From Hypericibacter terrae (lineage in GTDB: Bacteria > Pseudomonadota > Alphaproteobacteria > Dongiales > Dongiaceae): a DNA stretch of 64,000 bases. Location of the stretch: positions 3,038,001-3,102,000 of the forward strand of contig NZ_CP042906.1 of NCBI RefSeq assembly GCF_008728855.1, written 5' to 3'. Position numbers and translations under genes: made by a program. Below are positions 43,043-52,299 of the stretch, piece by piece. Position 1 is the stretch's first letter, and each line of letters starts with the position of its first letter. The notes beneath the pieces are model-generated. The model had not been told where the DNA came from. It ran no database searches and was given only the letters and a program-made list of their open reading frames with translations.

Positions 43043-44629
43043 GTGAAGCTACGGTTCTATGGAATTGGAGACCATTCGAGCGCGCCGCGTCCGGCTCCGG
43101 CGACCCGGACTTGGATGGATGAGACCCGTGACGCTTTCGCCTATCGCTGCCTGCCGCTCAACATCGCCAATGCGCATGGTTGGGAGATCGTCTGCCCCGT
43201 CGCCTTCAGCGCCAAGTGGAATGGAGGCGCAGGCCTCGGCGACGTCGATATCCGCAGCGCAGCGGAATCCTTCCTGCAGCCCGCCAGCATGTTCGGCCAC
43301 GGCGTCCTCACCTTTCACGTGAACGGCCTCTTCCGCACCGATCCCGGCTGGAACCTGTTCGCCAGCGGCCCGCCCAACAGCCCCAAGGACGGCATCTATC
43401 CGCTGAGCGGCGTGATCGAGACGGACTGGGCGCCCTATACCTTCACGATGAATTGGCGCTTCACCCGGCCGGACCACTGGATCTCGTTCGACGAGGGCGA
43501 GCCCTTCTGCTTCGTGTTTCCCGTTCAACGTGGGCTGCTCGACAAAATCGAACCGGAATTCCACCTGCTGTCGAGCGCGCCGGATCTTCAGGCTCAGTAC
43601 GAGGCCTGGTCGCGGGAACGGAACAAGTTCTCCGACCGCCTGACCGTCGTCGACAGTGCCGAGCAGAAGGAGCGCTGGCAGAAGCGCTATTATCGTGGCC
43701 TCGACATGCGGGAGAAACCGGGCGTTGGCGACCATGAAGCCAAGCTCCGCCTGCCGGAGTTCGTCGACAAGCGGCCGCCTAGCGCAGTATCGGCAGAGCA
43801 GCAGCACAGGAAGCCGCTGCCTATCTTCTTCCGCAAGGTGGTGGAGCTCTCGCGCATCAAGCATGCGAAGCTCGGTCTTGTCAGGAATCAATACGGGTTC
43901 GCTGCGACCACAAGCCTGATCCCCTTGGTGGTGAGCGAGCTGGCCCACGCTGCGCCCTATTACCCCATCGCGTTCAGCGCCAACGACCCACCCCGACCAT
44001 TTTGCGTCGTCGGCGCGCTGCCAGGCATCAATCAACATGTGAATGCCGACGGCAATTGGCGGCCCGGTTACTACATTCCGGTCGCCGTTCGGCGCTACCC
44101 CTTCATCACCATCGTCAGTCGCGACAATCCCAATACGCTCATTCTCGGCATCGACGAGACAGCGACGCAGCTCGACCCATCGGCACCGGACAAGTTGTTT
44201 TCGAACGGCGAGATGACGGCGCTGTGCCGAGACGAGCTCGAGTTCTGCGCGGCGGTCGCGACCGCCTTCGAGCAGACCGACCTGTTGTTCGAGCCGCTGA
44301 CCCGCATGGGGCTTCTGATGCCCAGCCGCAATGTCACCCCCGGCCGCATCGCCGCGCGCTTCTGCATGTCGAGCTTGCGTGTCATCGACCCTGAACGACT
44401 GGCCGCCCTGCCCGAAGCGACCCGCGCGACTTGGAAGGCGAACGGCTTGCTTGCCGTCCTCGAAGCGCAGGTCGCTTCGGCGCGAAACTGGGAGCAGCTT
44501 CTGGCACTTGAAGACGCCATTTCACTCGGCACCGCCGGACCTTCCGACTTCACCCCTGGCGCCAACGCCCACCAAAGACCAGGGGAATCCGGTTCGCGTT
44601 CACAACCTTCGGGCAGCTCCAAGGATTGA
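43043..44629 (+). CDS. DUF6065-SapC fusion protein
   Basis: 528 residues from GTG 43043, which follows TTGGAG and matches the DUF6065 family start. Residues about 1-250 are DUF6065-like ('YRCLPLNIANAHGWEIVCP', 'SGVIETDWAPYTFTMNWRFT', 'EPFCFVFPVQ'). Residues about 275-500 are a SapC domain ('PFCVVGALPGINQHVN', 'GYYIPVAVRRYPFITIV', 'AVATAFEQTDLLFEPLTRMG'). Stand-alone versions of both domains are the norm, so this is a fusion. SapC is linked by name to S-layer biology, but function is not established; no signal peptide is present. Divergent from the amyloid operon, convergent with the OGT-like gene. Confidence 0.82.
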   Translation: MKLRFYGIGDHSSAPRPAPATRTWMDETRDAFAYRCLPLNIANAHGWEIVCPVAFSAKWNGGAGLGDVDIRSAAESFLQPASMFGHGVLTFHVNGLFRTDPGWNLFASGPPNSPKDGIYPLSGVIETDWAPYTFTMNWRFTRPDHWISFDEGEPFCFVFPVQRGLLDKIEPEFHLLSSAPDLQAQYEAWSRERNKFSDRLTVVDSAEQKERWQKRYYRGLDMREKPGVGDHEAKLRLPEFVDKRPPSAVSAEQQHRKPLPIFFRKVVELSRIKHAKLGLVRNQYGFAATTSLIPLVVSELAHAAPYYPIAFSANDPPRPFCVVGALPGINQHVNADGNWRPGYYIPVAVRRYPFITIVSRDNPNTLILGIDETATQLDPSAPDKLFSNGEMTALCRDELEFCAAVATAFEQTDLLFEPLTRMGLLMPSRNVTPGRIAARFCMSSLRVIDPERLAALPEATRATWKANGLLAVLEAQVASARNWEQLLALEDAISLGTAGPSDFTPGANAHQRPGESGSRSQPSGSSKD

Positions 44630-44844
44630 GCATCATTCTGGAGGGGCCGTGGCGCTCGCGACAACGCCTTCATGTCCACCGGGACGCGTGAAGCGGACAA
44701 CAACGCGCGCCGCCGATCCTCTCTTCGAGATGTCGCGCCCCACAGTCGAACGCGCCCGAACGACATCTGGCCGTTCTCCGGCATTAAAGCGGGACTGACC
44801 GAGAGCCCGAACCGTTGGACTGGAGGTTGCAGCGGCGCGTTCGG

Positions 44845-47298
44845 TTATTGGCTTTGCGAGACGACGCCGGCGCCCCGGTCCGCGCACCAGCGGCGCCACA
44901 TGGTCCGATAGGCGGCCTCGAGATCCCGGGTGAAGCCCGGACCATCGCATAGCGGCGATGCGGCCATACGGCCGCGCAAGCCCGCCCGCAACGCTGCCAG
45001 CCGCGGCAAGTCTTTGGCCAGACCGCATGCCAGCGCCACGTAGCCGTCAGGGTCAGGAGCGATCAACTCCGGCAAACCCACCGCGGTCAGATGCGATGCC
45101 GAGTGTCGGGCGGCGAAACGGTCTCCCTTCTTTGTAATCACGGGCACGCCCATCCACAGGCTCTCGAGCGTCGTCAGGCCGCCCGAATAGGGGAAGGGAT
45201 CGAGCGCGATATCGATGCCGTTATACTCCTGCAGAAGGGCTCGATGCGCCGATCTGCCGAGCAGGCTTATGCGCGTCGAATCGATTCCCAGATCGGCGAA
45301 CAAATCGGCACAGCGCTGCCGCGTGCCCATATCGTCGAGCTGGTGCGTCTTCATGACCAGCCGTGAACCTGGAAGTTCCAGCAGGAGCCGCGACCAGAGA
45401 GCCAGGACCGCTTTGTTGATCTTTGACAGGTTGTTGAAGCAACCGAAGGTGACATGCCCGCGCTCCAACGCCGGCAATTTGTCAACCTCAGGAGCGGAGG
45501 GAGGTGGTGCATAGCAGACGTAGCAATGGGGCAACCGGATCACCGTCTCCACGCACTCCGCCTCGGAGTCCGGCGGGGTTTCGCATTCGTCCGAAATCAG
45601 ATAATCCATCGCCGAAAGCCCCGTCGTGCCGACATAGCCGGCCCATGTTGCCTGCACGGGCGCCGGCTTTCGCGCAAAGGTCAACAGGCGATTATCGGCC
45701 GTGTGCCCCGAGAGATCGACGAGAATATCGATGCCGTCGGCGCGAATTCGTTCCGCCAGCACGGCTTTGTTGAACTCGACGACGCGTTGCCAATGATCGC
45801 AGGCGGCCTGCAGCTGCCAGGTCACCTCGTCCTCGGAGAGGCGATCGGAATAGGCGAAAATTTCGACCTTGGCACGGTCATGTGCCGGTAAAACCGGCGT
45901 CAGGAAATACCCGACAGGATGACGACCGAAATCGCCCGACACATATCCGATCTTCAGCCGTCTCTCGGGATCGGGTTCGTTGCGATGATCCAGCCGCTTC
46001 GGCAATAGTGGTGCGGCGAACAGTCGATCGAAGGCCCGATGTTCGGCCAGAAGCGCCGCCGGCGAGGTCGCTGGATCATATTGCATGGTCATCAGCAGAT
46101 TATGGTGTGCGACCTCGAAGCCCGAGCGCAAAGCCAGCGCCTGCCGCAGCGCCGCCTGCGCTTCTGCCTGCCTCCCGGTGTCCTTCAGCACGGTACCGAG
46201 ATTGTTGAGGGCTTCGGCACTGTCGGGTTTGAGCGCCAGCGCGCGACGAAAGGACTCCTCCGCTTCTTGCAGCCGGCCGAGCTCGCGGACCGTATTGCCA
46301 AGATTGTTGTGCGCGCCGACGAAATTCGGATCGATGGCAAGCGCCTGCCGGTAGGCGGTCCGCGCTGCTTCCAGCTTGCCCTGCGTCTGGAGCACGCTGC
46401 CGAGATTGTTGTGGGCGGCCGCGAGATTCGGCTGGAGCTCGAGCGCGCGACGATAAGCCGCTTCGGCCTGATCCAGTCGACCCAGATCCTTCAGGGCAGT
46501 GCCCAGATTGTTGTGCAGTTCCGCCATCTTCGGATCGATCCTGATGCCGCGCTCGTACCAGGCGATGGCGTCCTTGTGCCGGCCCCGCGCTTGCAGCAGG
46601 TTGGCGAGATTGTTGTAAGGCGCGACGAAGGCCGGCTTCAAGGTGATCGCCCGCCGATAGCAGGCCTCCGCATCCTCGACCTTGCCCTGGTCGCCCAGCG
46701 CCGCAGCCAGATTGGTCAGCGCTTCCACAAAGTCGGGTTTCAATTCGAGCGCTCGCCGGAATCGGGCAATTGCCTCCTCCCTCCGACCGAGCCCGATCAG
46801 CAGATTGCCGAGGTTGCATTGAGCGATCGGCCAATTCGGGGCGAGCTCGCAGGTCCGTTCGAACTGCGCAACGGCCTCGTCATTACGACCCTGGAATCGC
46901 AGCGTGCTTGCCAGGTTGTGCGATGCTTCGAAGAAGGTGGGCCTCAGCGCGAGGGCCCGCCGAAAGCACGCCGCTGCTGCTTCATGTTGGCGGAGCTGAA
47001 AGAGCGCATTGCCGAGCCCGAAATGCGTGTCGGCGAAGTTCGGGTTGAGCTTGATCGCTTTCTCGAACAGCGCTACCGCGGCCTCGGCACGGCCGGTTCG
47101 TTGCAGAACGTCGCCGAGGAGCCGGCATGCCTCGGCACTGTCCGGATAATCCTTGATGAGGCCGCGACAGACGGCTTCGGCCTGTTTGAGCCGGCTCGCG
47201 AGCAGATGATGCGACGCCGCGGCAAACCGCTCGGACTGCTTGTCGGGCGCTCCTGCTGCAGCTCCTATCGGACTGGTCGATCGGCCTTGCTCTGGCAT
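44845..47298 (-). CDS. TPR protein with O-GlcNAc-transferase-like (SPINDLY) C-terminal domain
   Basis: 817 residues from ATG 47298 (frame extends to TTG 47400). About eleven tandem tetratricopeptide repeats span residues 20-430, with the repeated 'NNLGTALKDLGRLDQAEAAY'-type pattern. The C-terminal half is an OGT/SPINDLY catalytic region: 'GYVSGDFGRHPVGYFL', 'DILVDLSGHTADNRLL', 'VTFGCFNNLSKINKAVL', 'IALDPFPYSGGLTTLESLWM'. It would transfer a sugar to Ser/Thr of cytoplasmic protein targets, possibly surface proteins before export; targets unknown. Convergent with the SapC gene. Confidence 0.88.
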   Translation of the reverse strand: MPEQGRSTSPIGAAAGAPDKQSERFAAASHHLLASRLKQAEAVCRGLIKDYPDSAEACRLLGDVLQRTGRAEAAVALFEKAIKLNPNFADTHFGLGNALFQLRQHEAAAACFRRALALRPTFFEASHNLASTLRFQGRNDEAVAQFERTCELAPNWPIAQCNLGNLLIGLGRREEAIARFRRALELKPDFVEALTNLAAALGDQGKVEDAEACYRRAITLKPAFVAPYNNLANLLQARGRHKDAIAWYERGIRIDPKMAELHNNLGTALKDLGRLDQAEAAYRRALELQPNLAAAHNNLGSVLQTQGKLEAARTAYRQALAIDPNFVGAHNNLGNTVRELGRLQEAEESFRRALALKPDSAEALNNLGTVLKDTGRQAEAQAALRQALALRSGFEVAHHNLLMTMQYDPATSPAALLAEHRAFDRLFAAPLLPKRLDHRNEPDPERRLKIGYVSGDFGRHPVGYFLTPVLPAHDRAKVEIFAYSDRLSEDEVTWQLQAACDHWQRVVEFNKAVLAERIRADGIDILVDLSGHTADNRLLTFARKPAPVQATWAGYVGTTGLSAMDYLISDECETPPDSEAECVETVIRLPHCYVCYAPPPSAPEVDKLPALERGHVTFGCFNNLSKINKAVLALWSRLLLELPGSRLVMKTHQLDDMGTRQRCADLFADLGIDSTRISLLGRSAHRALLQEYNGIDIALDPFPYSGGLTTLESLWMGVPVITKKGDRFAARHSASHLTAVGLPELIAPDPDGYVALACGLAKDLPRLAALRAGLRGRMAASPLCDGPGFTRDLEAAYRTMWRRWCADRGAGVVSQSQ

Positions 47299-47484
47299 GG
47301 CGGGTTCATGGACCACAAATTGCCACTGTCGCCGCGCGCCCGCGCGGGAGGTGCGCTCCGAAGGACCTAGAGAATGGCGCCGGCCCGACCAAATGGTCAA
47401 TCGTATCGGTGCTGTTTTTGACCCTTACATTTGTTAGTCGGGCCGGAGAAAGCGATTACGATCTAGCCACTTGACAACCGCATT

Positions 47485-49029
47485 TCAGTGGTCGACGTCC
47501 TTGAGCTCTTCCTTTCGCCGCGCCACGAAGGCCGTGAGCGCCTCCTCGATCGCGGGATCGAGCGGAGGCTGCTCATAGACTTCGAGCGCCTTCTGCCAGA
47601 TCTGGGTGGCGCGCCTCGTGGCATCGAGGCCGCCGGCCAGCTCCCAGTTCTCGTAATTCTGCCAATTGGAGAGCAGCGGTTTGTAGAAGGCGGTCTCGTA
47701 GTGCGCCAGGGTGTGATCCGCGCCGAAGAAGTGGCCACCCGTCGGCACCGCCGCGATGGCCTTCAACCCTTCCGCGATCTCGGTGGGATCGATGTCGATC
47801 GGCTTGATGGTCTCGGCCATCATCTGCAGCATCTCGACATCGAGGATGACCTTCTCGAACGACGCGGTGAGCCCGCCCTCCATCCAGCCGGCGCCGTGAT
47901 AGACCAGATTGGCATGGCCCATCACTGCCGACCAGATCGACATCTGAGATTCGTACGCCGCTTGCGCGTCCACGGCATTGCTGGCGCTCGAGTTGCTCGC
48001 CCGGTAGGGGAGATTGTAGAGCCGCGCCAACTGCCCCGCCGCCAGGGTGGCGCGTGCGTTCTCCGGCGTGCCGAAGGCGGGAGCGCCGCTGCGCATATCG
48101 ACATTCGAGGTGAAGGCGCCATAGACCACGGGAGATCCGGGCCGCGTCAGTTGCGTCAAGGCAACGCCCGACAGCGCCTCTGCGTTCTGCTGCGTCAGGG
48201 CCGCCGCCAGCGTCACCGGCGTCATCGCGCCCATGAGGGTGAAAGGCGTCACGACGACCGCCTGTCCGAATTCCGACATCGCCATCAGCCCGTCGCTCAT
48301 GGCCTCGTCGAAGCGGCGCGGCGAGTTGACGGAGATGATGGTCACCACGCCAGGATCCGCAGCCATCGCTTCGCGCGTGATCCCGCGTGAAATCGCCATG
48401 ATGTCGATGCCGTCGAGCGCCCGGTTCCGGCCGATCGAGGTGCAGTGATAGACGCGGTCGGAGAAGGTGACGTTGGCCAGATAGCAATCGAGATGACGCG
48501 TGCGCGATGGCAACTCGACCGGCGCCGTCGGTTGATTGCCGATGAAATGGATGATGTCGAAGCTTTGGGCAAGCTTGATCAGCGAGCGGTAATCCTGGAG
48601 GTTGCCCGAGCGTCGGCCTGCGACCCCGTCATGAATGTTCGGTGGCCCCGCCACCAATCCGAAAGAGATGTGGTTCCCACCGATATGCAGCCGTCGGGCC
48701 GGATTGCGCGGCGTCAGCACGAAGCTCCCGGGCGCGGACTCGAGCGCCGCGGAGATGAGATCGCGTGGTATCTTCACCAGGCCCGTGCTGTCATTGACAT
48801 CGGCACCCGCCTCGCGAAAGGCCGCGCGCGCCGCCTTCCCCATGAATTCGATGCCGATTTCCTCGAGCAGCGTGAGCGAGGCCTCGTGAATGGCCATGAG
48901 CTGATCCTGGCTCATGGGCTCGAGCGGCTTGAAGCTGTTGCGCAGCGGCGGCCCGCCCAGCAGCGCGGTGCCGAGATGGCCCGTATCCCGTGGCCGCCGG
49001 GCTCGTCGCGTGGCGCGTGAACTGTCCAT
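47485..49029 (-). CDS. Trimethylamine methyltransferase family protein (MttB superfamily, non-pyrrolysine)
   Basis: A 514-residue MttB-superfamily protein. Recognisable segments are 'LLEEIGIEFMGKAARAAFRE', 'GLVAGPPNIHDGVAGRRSG', 'CTSIGRNRALDGIDIMAISR' and 'GHFFGADHTLAHYETAFYKP'. There is no in-frame TAG, so no pyrrolysine; such members demethylate quaternary amines such as glycine betaine or other substrates with a corrinoid protein. No corrinoid protein gene is adjacent. Start ATG 49029. The neighbouring FAD oxidase, separated by a terminator, is often paired with these genes. Confidence 0.88.
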   Translation of the reverse strand: MDSSRATRRARRPRDTGHLGTALLGGPPLRNSFKPLEPMSQDQLMAIHEASLTLLEEIGIEFMGKAARAAFREAGADVNDSTGLVKIPRDLISAALESAPGSFVLTPRNPARRLHIGGNHISFGLVAGPPNIHDGVAGRRSGNLQDYRSLIKLAQSFDIIHFIGNQPTAPVELPSRTRHLDCYLANVTFSDRVYHCTSIGRNRALDGIDIMAISRGITREAMAADPGVVTIISVNSPRRFDEAMSDGLMAMSEFGQAVVVTPFTLMGAMTPVTLAAALTQQNAEALSGVALTQLTRPGSPVVYGAFTSNVDMRSGAPAFGTPENARATLAAGQLARLYNLPYRASNSSASNAVDAQAAYESQMSIWSAVMGHANLVYHGAGWMEGGLTASFEKVILDVEMLQMMAETIKPIDIDPTEIAEGLKAIAAVPTGGHFFGADHTLAHYETAFYKPLLSNWQNYENWELAGGLDATRRATQIWQKALEVYEQPPLDPAIEEALTAFVARRKEELKDVDH

Positions 49030-49158
49030 GATCGATCCTTGGGTCCGGGGCCACGCCAAAAGTGGCCCCGCACCTTTTGTCCACCCGTAGGCCTCACCGA
49101 ACTAGCCTATTTTCGACCCCCGCTGATGGCTTTCGGGCGATGGGAGCCCGATCGCACG

Positions 49159-49195
49159 GAAACGAAAAAGGCCGGGCACCTGCGGGTGCCCGGCC
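49159..49195 (-). terminator. Rho-independent terminator downstream of the FAD oxidoreductase
   Basis: GGCCGGGCACC pairs perfectly with GGTGCCCGGCC around a 4-base loop; on the minus strand it is followed by TTTTTCGTTTCC. It ends the transcript of 49225-50565, 29 bases after its stop codon. Confidence 0.85.
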
Positions 49196-49224
49196 CTGTC
49201 CGAAGTCCAAACAATCGCCGTCGC

Positions 49225-50565
49225 TCAGCTCCAGGGGAACGGGCTGTGGGACACGGGATGCAGCTTGCCCTCGGCAAAGCGCGAGAAGCGGAAGGGATCC
49301 AGCAGATCGCTGTGATTGCCGCAGATGTCGTCCGCCACCAGCTTGCCCACGCCGATCATCTTGTAGCCGTGATTGGAGTCCGCGATCACATAAACGTTCT
49401 GGCAGAAGCTGTCGAACACCGGGAAGCTGTCGGCGGTGAAGCTGCCGATGCCGCCCGAGGGCTCCTTCTTGTAGACGCCGATCTTGCCTTCGAAGCGCTT
49501 CTGGCAGAAGGCCAGCGCCGAGCACCACATATGGGCGAAATCGTCGCCGACGACGAAGTCGGGCGATTCCGGCCCGTAGGGATCGATCTTCACGCTCGCC
49601 GGATCGGCTTTCACCTTGAACGGCATGGCGCCGCCCTGCACGCCGCCGAAATTGAAGTCGGGCTTGTAATAGATGCCCCAGAGCTTGTCGGTGATAAGCG
49701 AGCCGTCCACGTCCGAATGGAGCGGCGCATCGGTATCGACATGGATCACGGGCGGCATCTTGCCGTCATTCGTCCGCTGCAGCTTCGGATCGACGCCGAG
49801 CGTGCCTTCCTGCAGCGACCAGAAGATCCACATCGGCAGATTGTCGTGCATCTTGCCGTCGCGGCCCTTGATCGAGATCTGGGCGGGCAGCTCCAGCATG
49901 TCCCAGATTTGCTTCACCCAGGGACCGGCGCCGACAATGACCATGTCGCAGTCGATATTGCCGCGGTCGGTGACGACGGTCTGGACCGCGCCCTTGGCGT
50001 CCTTCTTGAAGCCGGTGACCTTCACGCCCGTGGCGAGGCGCACATCCTCGGCCTCGGCCTTCTTCGCCAGGCCGTAGATGGCCGCGGTGTTGTTGGCGTA
50101 GCCGCCCTTCTTCTCATGCAGGACCGAGGTGATGCCCTTGGCCTGCCAATCGTCGAACAGGCCCTTCATATAGGTCATCGAGTCCTTTTCGCCTTCGATG
50201 AAGACCGACTCATAGCCGATCTCCTTCTGCTGCTTGGCGATCGAGGCGACGTCCTTGTGCATGACCTCGGGGCTGATCTGCATATAGCCGACCGGGTGAT
50301 AGCTGAAGGCCTTGGGGTCGCTCTCCCAGACCGAGACGCTATGCGCCATCAGGCGGCGCATCGCGGGCTGGAAATAATTGTTCCGGATGACGCCGCAAGC
50401 GATGCCGGAGGCCCCGGCCGCGATTCCGGTCTTGTCGATCACCAGGATGTCCTTGCCGCTGCCGCGGCCGGACTTGCGCAGATTCTCGCCCAGATGCCAG
50501 GCGGTGCTGAGGCCGTGAATGCCGGCACCAATGATCACGTATTTCACATGCGAAGGGAGGGCCAT
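49225..50565 (-). CDS. FAD-dependent oxidoreductase, sarcosine/glycine oxidase (DAO) type
   Basis: A 446-residue DAO-fold flavoprotein. The FAD motif is 'YVIIGAGIHGLSTAWHLGEN' at residues 9-28, followed by 'GIAAGASGIACGVIRNNYF', and C-terminal 'NVYVIADSNHGYKMIGVGKL'. The 'ACGVIRNNY' segment fits enzymes acting on N-methylated glycine derivatives. It likely oxidises a methylated amine such as sarcosine or dimethylglycine. ATG 50565 has GAGGATC upstream. Monocistronic, with the terminator at 49159-49195. Confidence 0.88.
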   Translation of the reverse strand: MALPSHVKYVIIGAGIHGLSTAWHLGENLRKSGRGSGKDILVIDKTGIAAGASGIACGVIRNNYFQPAMRRLMAHSVSVWESDPKAFSYHPVGYMQISPEVMHKDVASIAKQQKEIGYESVFIEGEKDSMTYMKGLFDDWQAKGITSVLHEKKGGYANNTAAIYGLAKKAEAEDVRLATGVKVTGFKKDAKGAVQTVVTDRGNIDCDMVIVGAGPWVKQIWDMLELPAQISIKGRDGKMHDNLPMWIFWSLQEGTLGVDPKLQRTNDGKMPPVIHVDTDAPLHSDVDGSLITDKLWGIYYKPDFNFGGVQGGAMPFKVKADPASVKIDPYGPESPDFVVGDDFAHMWCSALAFCQKRFEGKIGVYKKEPSGGIGSFTADSFPVFDSFCQNVYVIADSNHGYKMIGVGKLVADDICGNHSDLLDPFRFSRFAEGKLHPVSHSPFPWS

Positions 50566-50783
50566 CGAGATCCTCGGTTGGATGGTCGTCGGCGACGACG
50601 GAACGGCGCCCACTCTCGGGGGAATGGCGCCTGGCCATGCGCGCTGGCCCGACATTGGATGGCGAATAACCGACAATCCCGAGGGATGGCGGCGCCCCGC
50701 CCGCCCCGCCAGCCCGTCTTTTCATCCAAGGAACGGCTGAATGGCCAAGGCGTTATCCCTAAAGGAAAATCAGGAGGAACGCC

Positions 50784-51062
50784 ATGACAGCCAAGCTTCG
50801 GTCCCGAGGCACCTTACGGACCCCCTGGAATCGCACGCCCACCCGTCGGAATCCGACATCGGCTGCTCGCGAGGAAGGCCAGGACGCCGCTAAAGGCGGC
50901 TTGCGCCAGGGCGGTATCGAGGATGACGGCAAGGACCCGCTCCGCCACGCGCCGCTGCGGGAGCCCTATGCCGCCAAGAGCGGCGCCCGGCCGGCCGATT
51001 CCGGAACGCCCGCGGCCGTGACCAATGCCAAGAAGGACCGCTCGGATCAGGATCCGGCCTGA
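50784..51062 (+). CDS. Small hydrophilic hypothetical protein
   Basis: A 92-residue, highly charged, Pro/Arg/Lys/Asp-rich protein ('TPWNRTPTRRNPTSAAREEG', 'KDPLRHAPLREPYAAKSG') with no predicted fold and no signal. A consensus AGGAGG ribosome binding site 7 bases before the ATG supports translation. It opens a cluster of small stress/envelope genes. Probably intrinsically disordered; function unknown. Confidence 0.7.
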   Translation: MTAKLRSRGTLRTPWNRTPTRRNPTSAAREEGQDAAKGGLRQGGIEDDGKDPLRHAPLREPYAAKSGARPADSGTPAAVTNAKKDRSDQDPA

Positions 51063-51110
51063 TGTCGCGGCTGCCCGGTTGGCAGCACCCAAGAAGAATC
51101 TCGTTGCCTC

Positions 51111-51247
51111 GCTTTCTTCCCCCCACTTTTTGGGGGAGGGTTGGGGAGGGGGCTGCTCGATATCGGCCCCTTCGCATCCCGACGAGATCGTAGACCGAGT
51201 CATCCCCCTCCCTGCCCTCCCCCAAAAGTTGGGGGAGGGAAAGAAGG
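51111..51247. repeat. Facing pair of GGGGGAGGG palindromic intergenic repeats
   Basis: The left arm (51111-51153) and right arm (51204-51247) are inverted copies of one roughly 42-base element containing CTCCCCCAAAAAGTGGGGG-type hairpins. Each arm is itself a short hairpin, and the two can pair with each other. It lies between convergent genes (50784 plus, 51372 minus), where it could act as a bidirectional terminator. Such elements are dispersed in many alphaproteobacterial genomes. Confidence 0.7.
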
Positions 51248-51371
51248 AGGGGTGGACTCAGGCTCGCGGTCTCCCCGCGGCGAGACAAACGAAAACTCCC
51301 CGCGCTGCAGCGGCAGCACGGGGAGCATGATCGATCGAAGCGGGTCCGATCGCCGACCGTTGGGCGCGAAC

Positions 51372-51545
51372 TCAATCCTTCGCGTCGTTTGCCTTGTTCT
51401 CGATGTACTGGCCCGTGTTCTTCACATCGTGACCGAATCCGGCGGTCGTGTTGCAGCCGGCCAGCGCGAGCACGGCAATGGTCAGCAAGAAAGCGGCCCA
51501 GGCTTTCCAGGCCGGCATCACGCTCTGTCTCGTCGCTGCGATCAT
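51372..51545 (-). CDS. Entericidin A/B family lipoprotein
   Basis: A 57-residue lipoprotein too short for most gene callers. N-terminal positively charged stretch, hydrophobic 'AWAAFLLTIAVLALAGC' with lipobox LAGC (Cys31), then 'NTTAGFGHDVKNTGQYIENK', the entericidin family tail with 'G.D....G..IE..A'. AGGAG precedes the ATG. Entericidins are stress-induced envelope lipoproteins, in E. coli acting as a bacteriolytic toxin/antidote pair; a single copy here suggests a general envelope role. Confidence 0.87.
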   Translation of the reverse strand: MIAATRQSVMPAWKAWAAFLLTIAVLALAGCNTTAGFGHDVKNTGQYIENKANDAKD

Positions 51546-51700
51546 GATTGGAACTCCTCTTCTTCCTGCGGCCGAAAAAATTACTCACCCCCTCTACACC
51601 GGGAAATGAAGCCGGCACCGGTCGGTGGACGCGAGCACAATCTCCTTATGGGGAAGAACGCGATTGCTAAAATCGGGTTCCCGTTCCCGCCGCCGCCAAC

Positions 51701-51883
51701 CTACACGACCGGCGGAGGTCCGCGGCCACGCACCAGATGCAGGATGAGCGTGACCAGGAACAAGGCGATGAAAATGTAGAACAGCAACTGGGCGAAGCCG
51801 CCGAAGACTGCGGCGACACCGCTGAATCCGAACAAGGCTGCAACCAGCGAAATCAGCAAGAAAACCAATGCCCAATGCAGCAT
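51701..51883 (-). CDS. DUF1328 small membrane protein
   Basis: A 60-residue protein with two transmembrane segments: 'LHWALVFLLISLVAALFGFS' and 'LLFYIFIALFLVTLILHLV'. It matches the DUF1328 (YtjA) family of small stress-related inner-membrane proteins, with the Gly-rich 'GFSGVAAVFGGFAQ' turn. GGAAGGAA precedes the ATG. Function unknown. Confidence 0.9.
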   Translation of the reverse strand: MLHWALVFLLISLVAALFGFSGVAAVFGGFAQLLFYIFIALFLVTLILHLVRGRGPPPVV

Positions 51884-52129
51884 GACGGCGTTCCTTCCTT
51901 CAGTTCGCGAATGCCGAAAGCGATTTTGAGAACGGGCGTTTTTGCGGAAAAGTTCCGCGGGCCGGAATCGACGGTGCCAGGCGCATTCCGTTTCTCGGGT
52001 TTGGAGTCAGTGCCGGAACTCCTCCGAGGCCCGCCGCGTTTTTCCCTATAGGACGCGGATCGGTATCGCCCAATCGGCGGCCAACCCGGTTTGCGGCGGG
52101 CCGTTCATTCAGCGGAAGGAAACATTCCC

Positions 52130-52207
52130 GTGCGATATGCTCTTTTGTGGCTCTTGGGCATTCCGATTCCCGTGCTGATTCTGATCTGGCTCTTCTTCGG
52201 GCATTGA
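52130..52207 (+). CDS. 25-residue hydrophobic membrane peptide
   Basis: GTG start with GGAAGGAAA 9 bases upstream. The product is 25 residues: one Arg-Tyr start, a single transmembrane helix 'ALLWLLGIPIPVLILIWLFF' and a Gly-His end. The 'LLG(I/V)P(I/L)P' core recurs in short peptides of other alphaproteobacteria as I recall, which argues it is real. It would sit in the inner membrane. Too short for standard ORF detection. Confidence 0.6.
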   Translation: MRYALLWLLGIPIPVLILIWLFFGH

Positions 52208-52299
52208 CGCCTCGAAGCGACGCCTCGCTGCTCTCGTCTGTTTTTGGGGCGCGATCGCGCTTAACCTGATCCCCGTCATCTTGGGGGATCACGCCCGCC

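Noticed and set aside
47485-49029. Pyrrolysine-containing trimethylamine methyltransferase
   Set aside because: The frame has no internal TAG, so it is the non-pyrrolysine branch.
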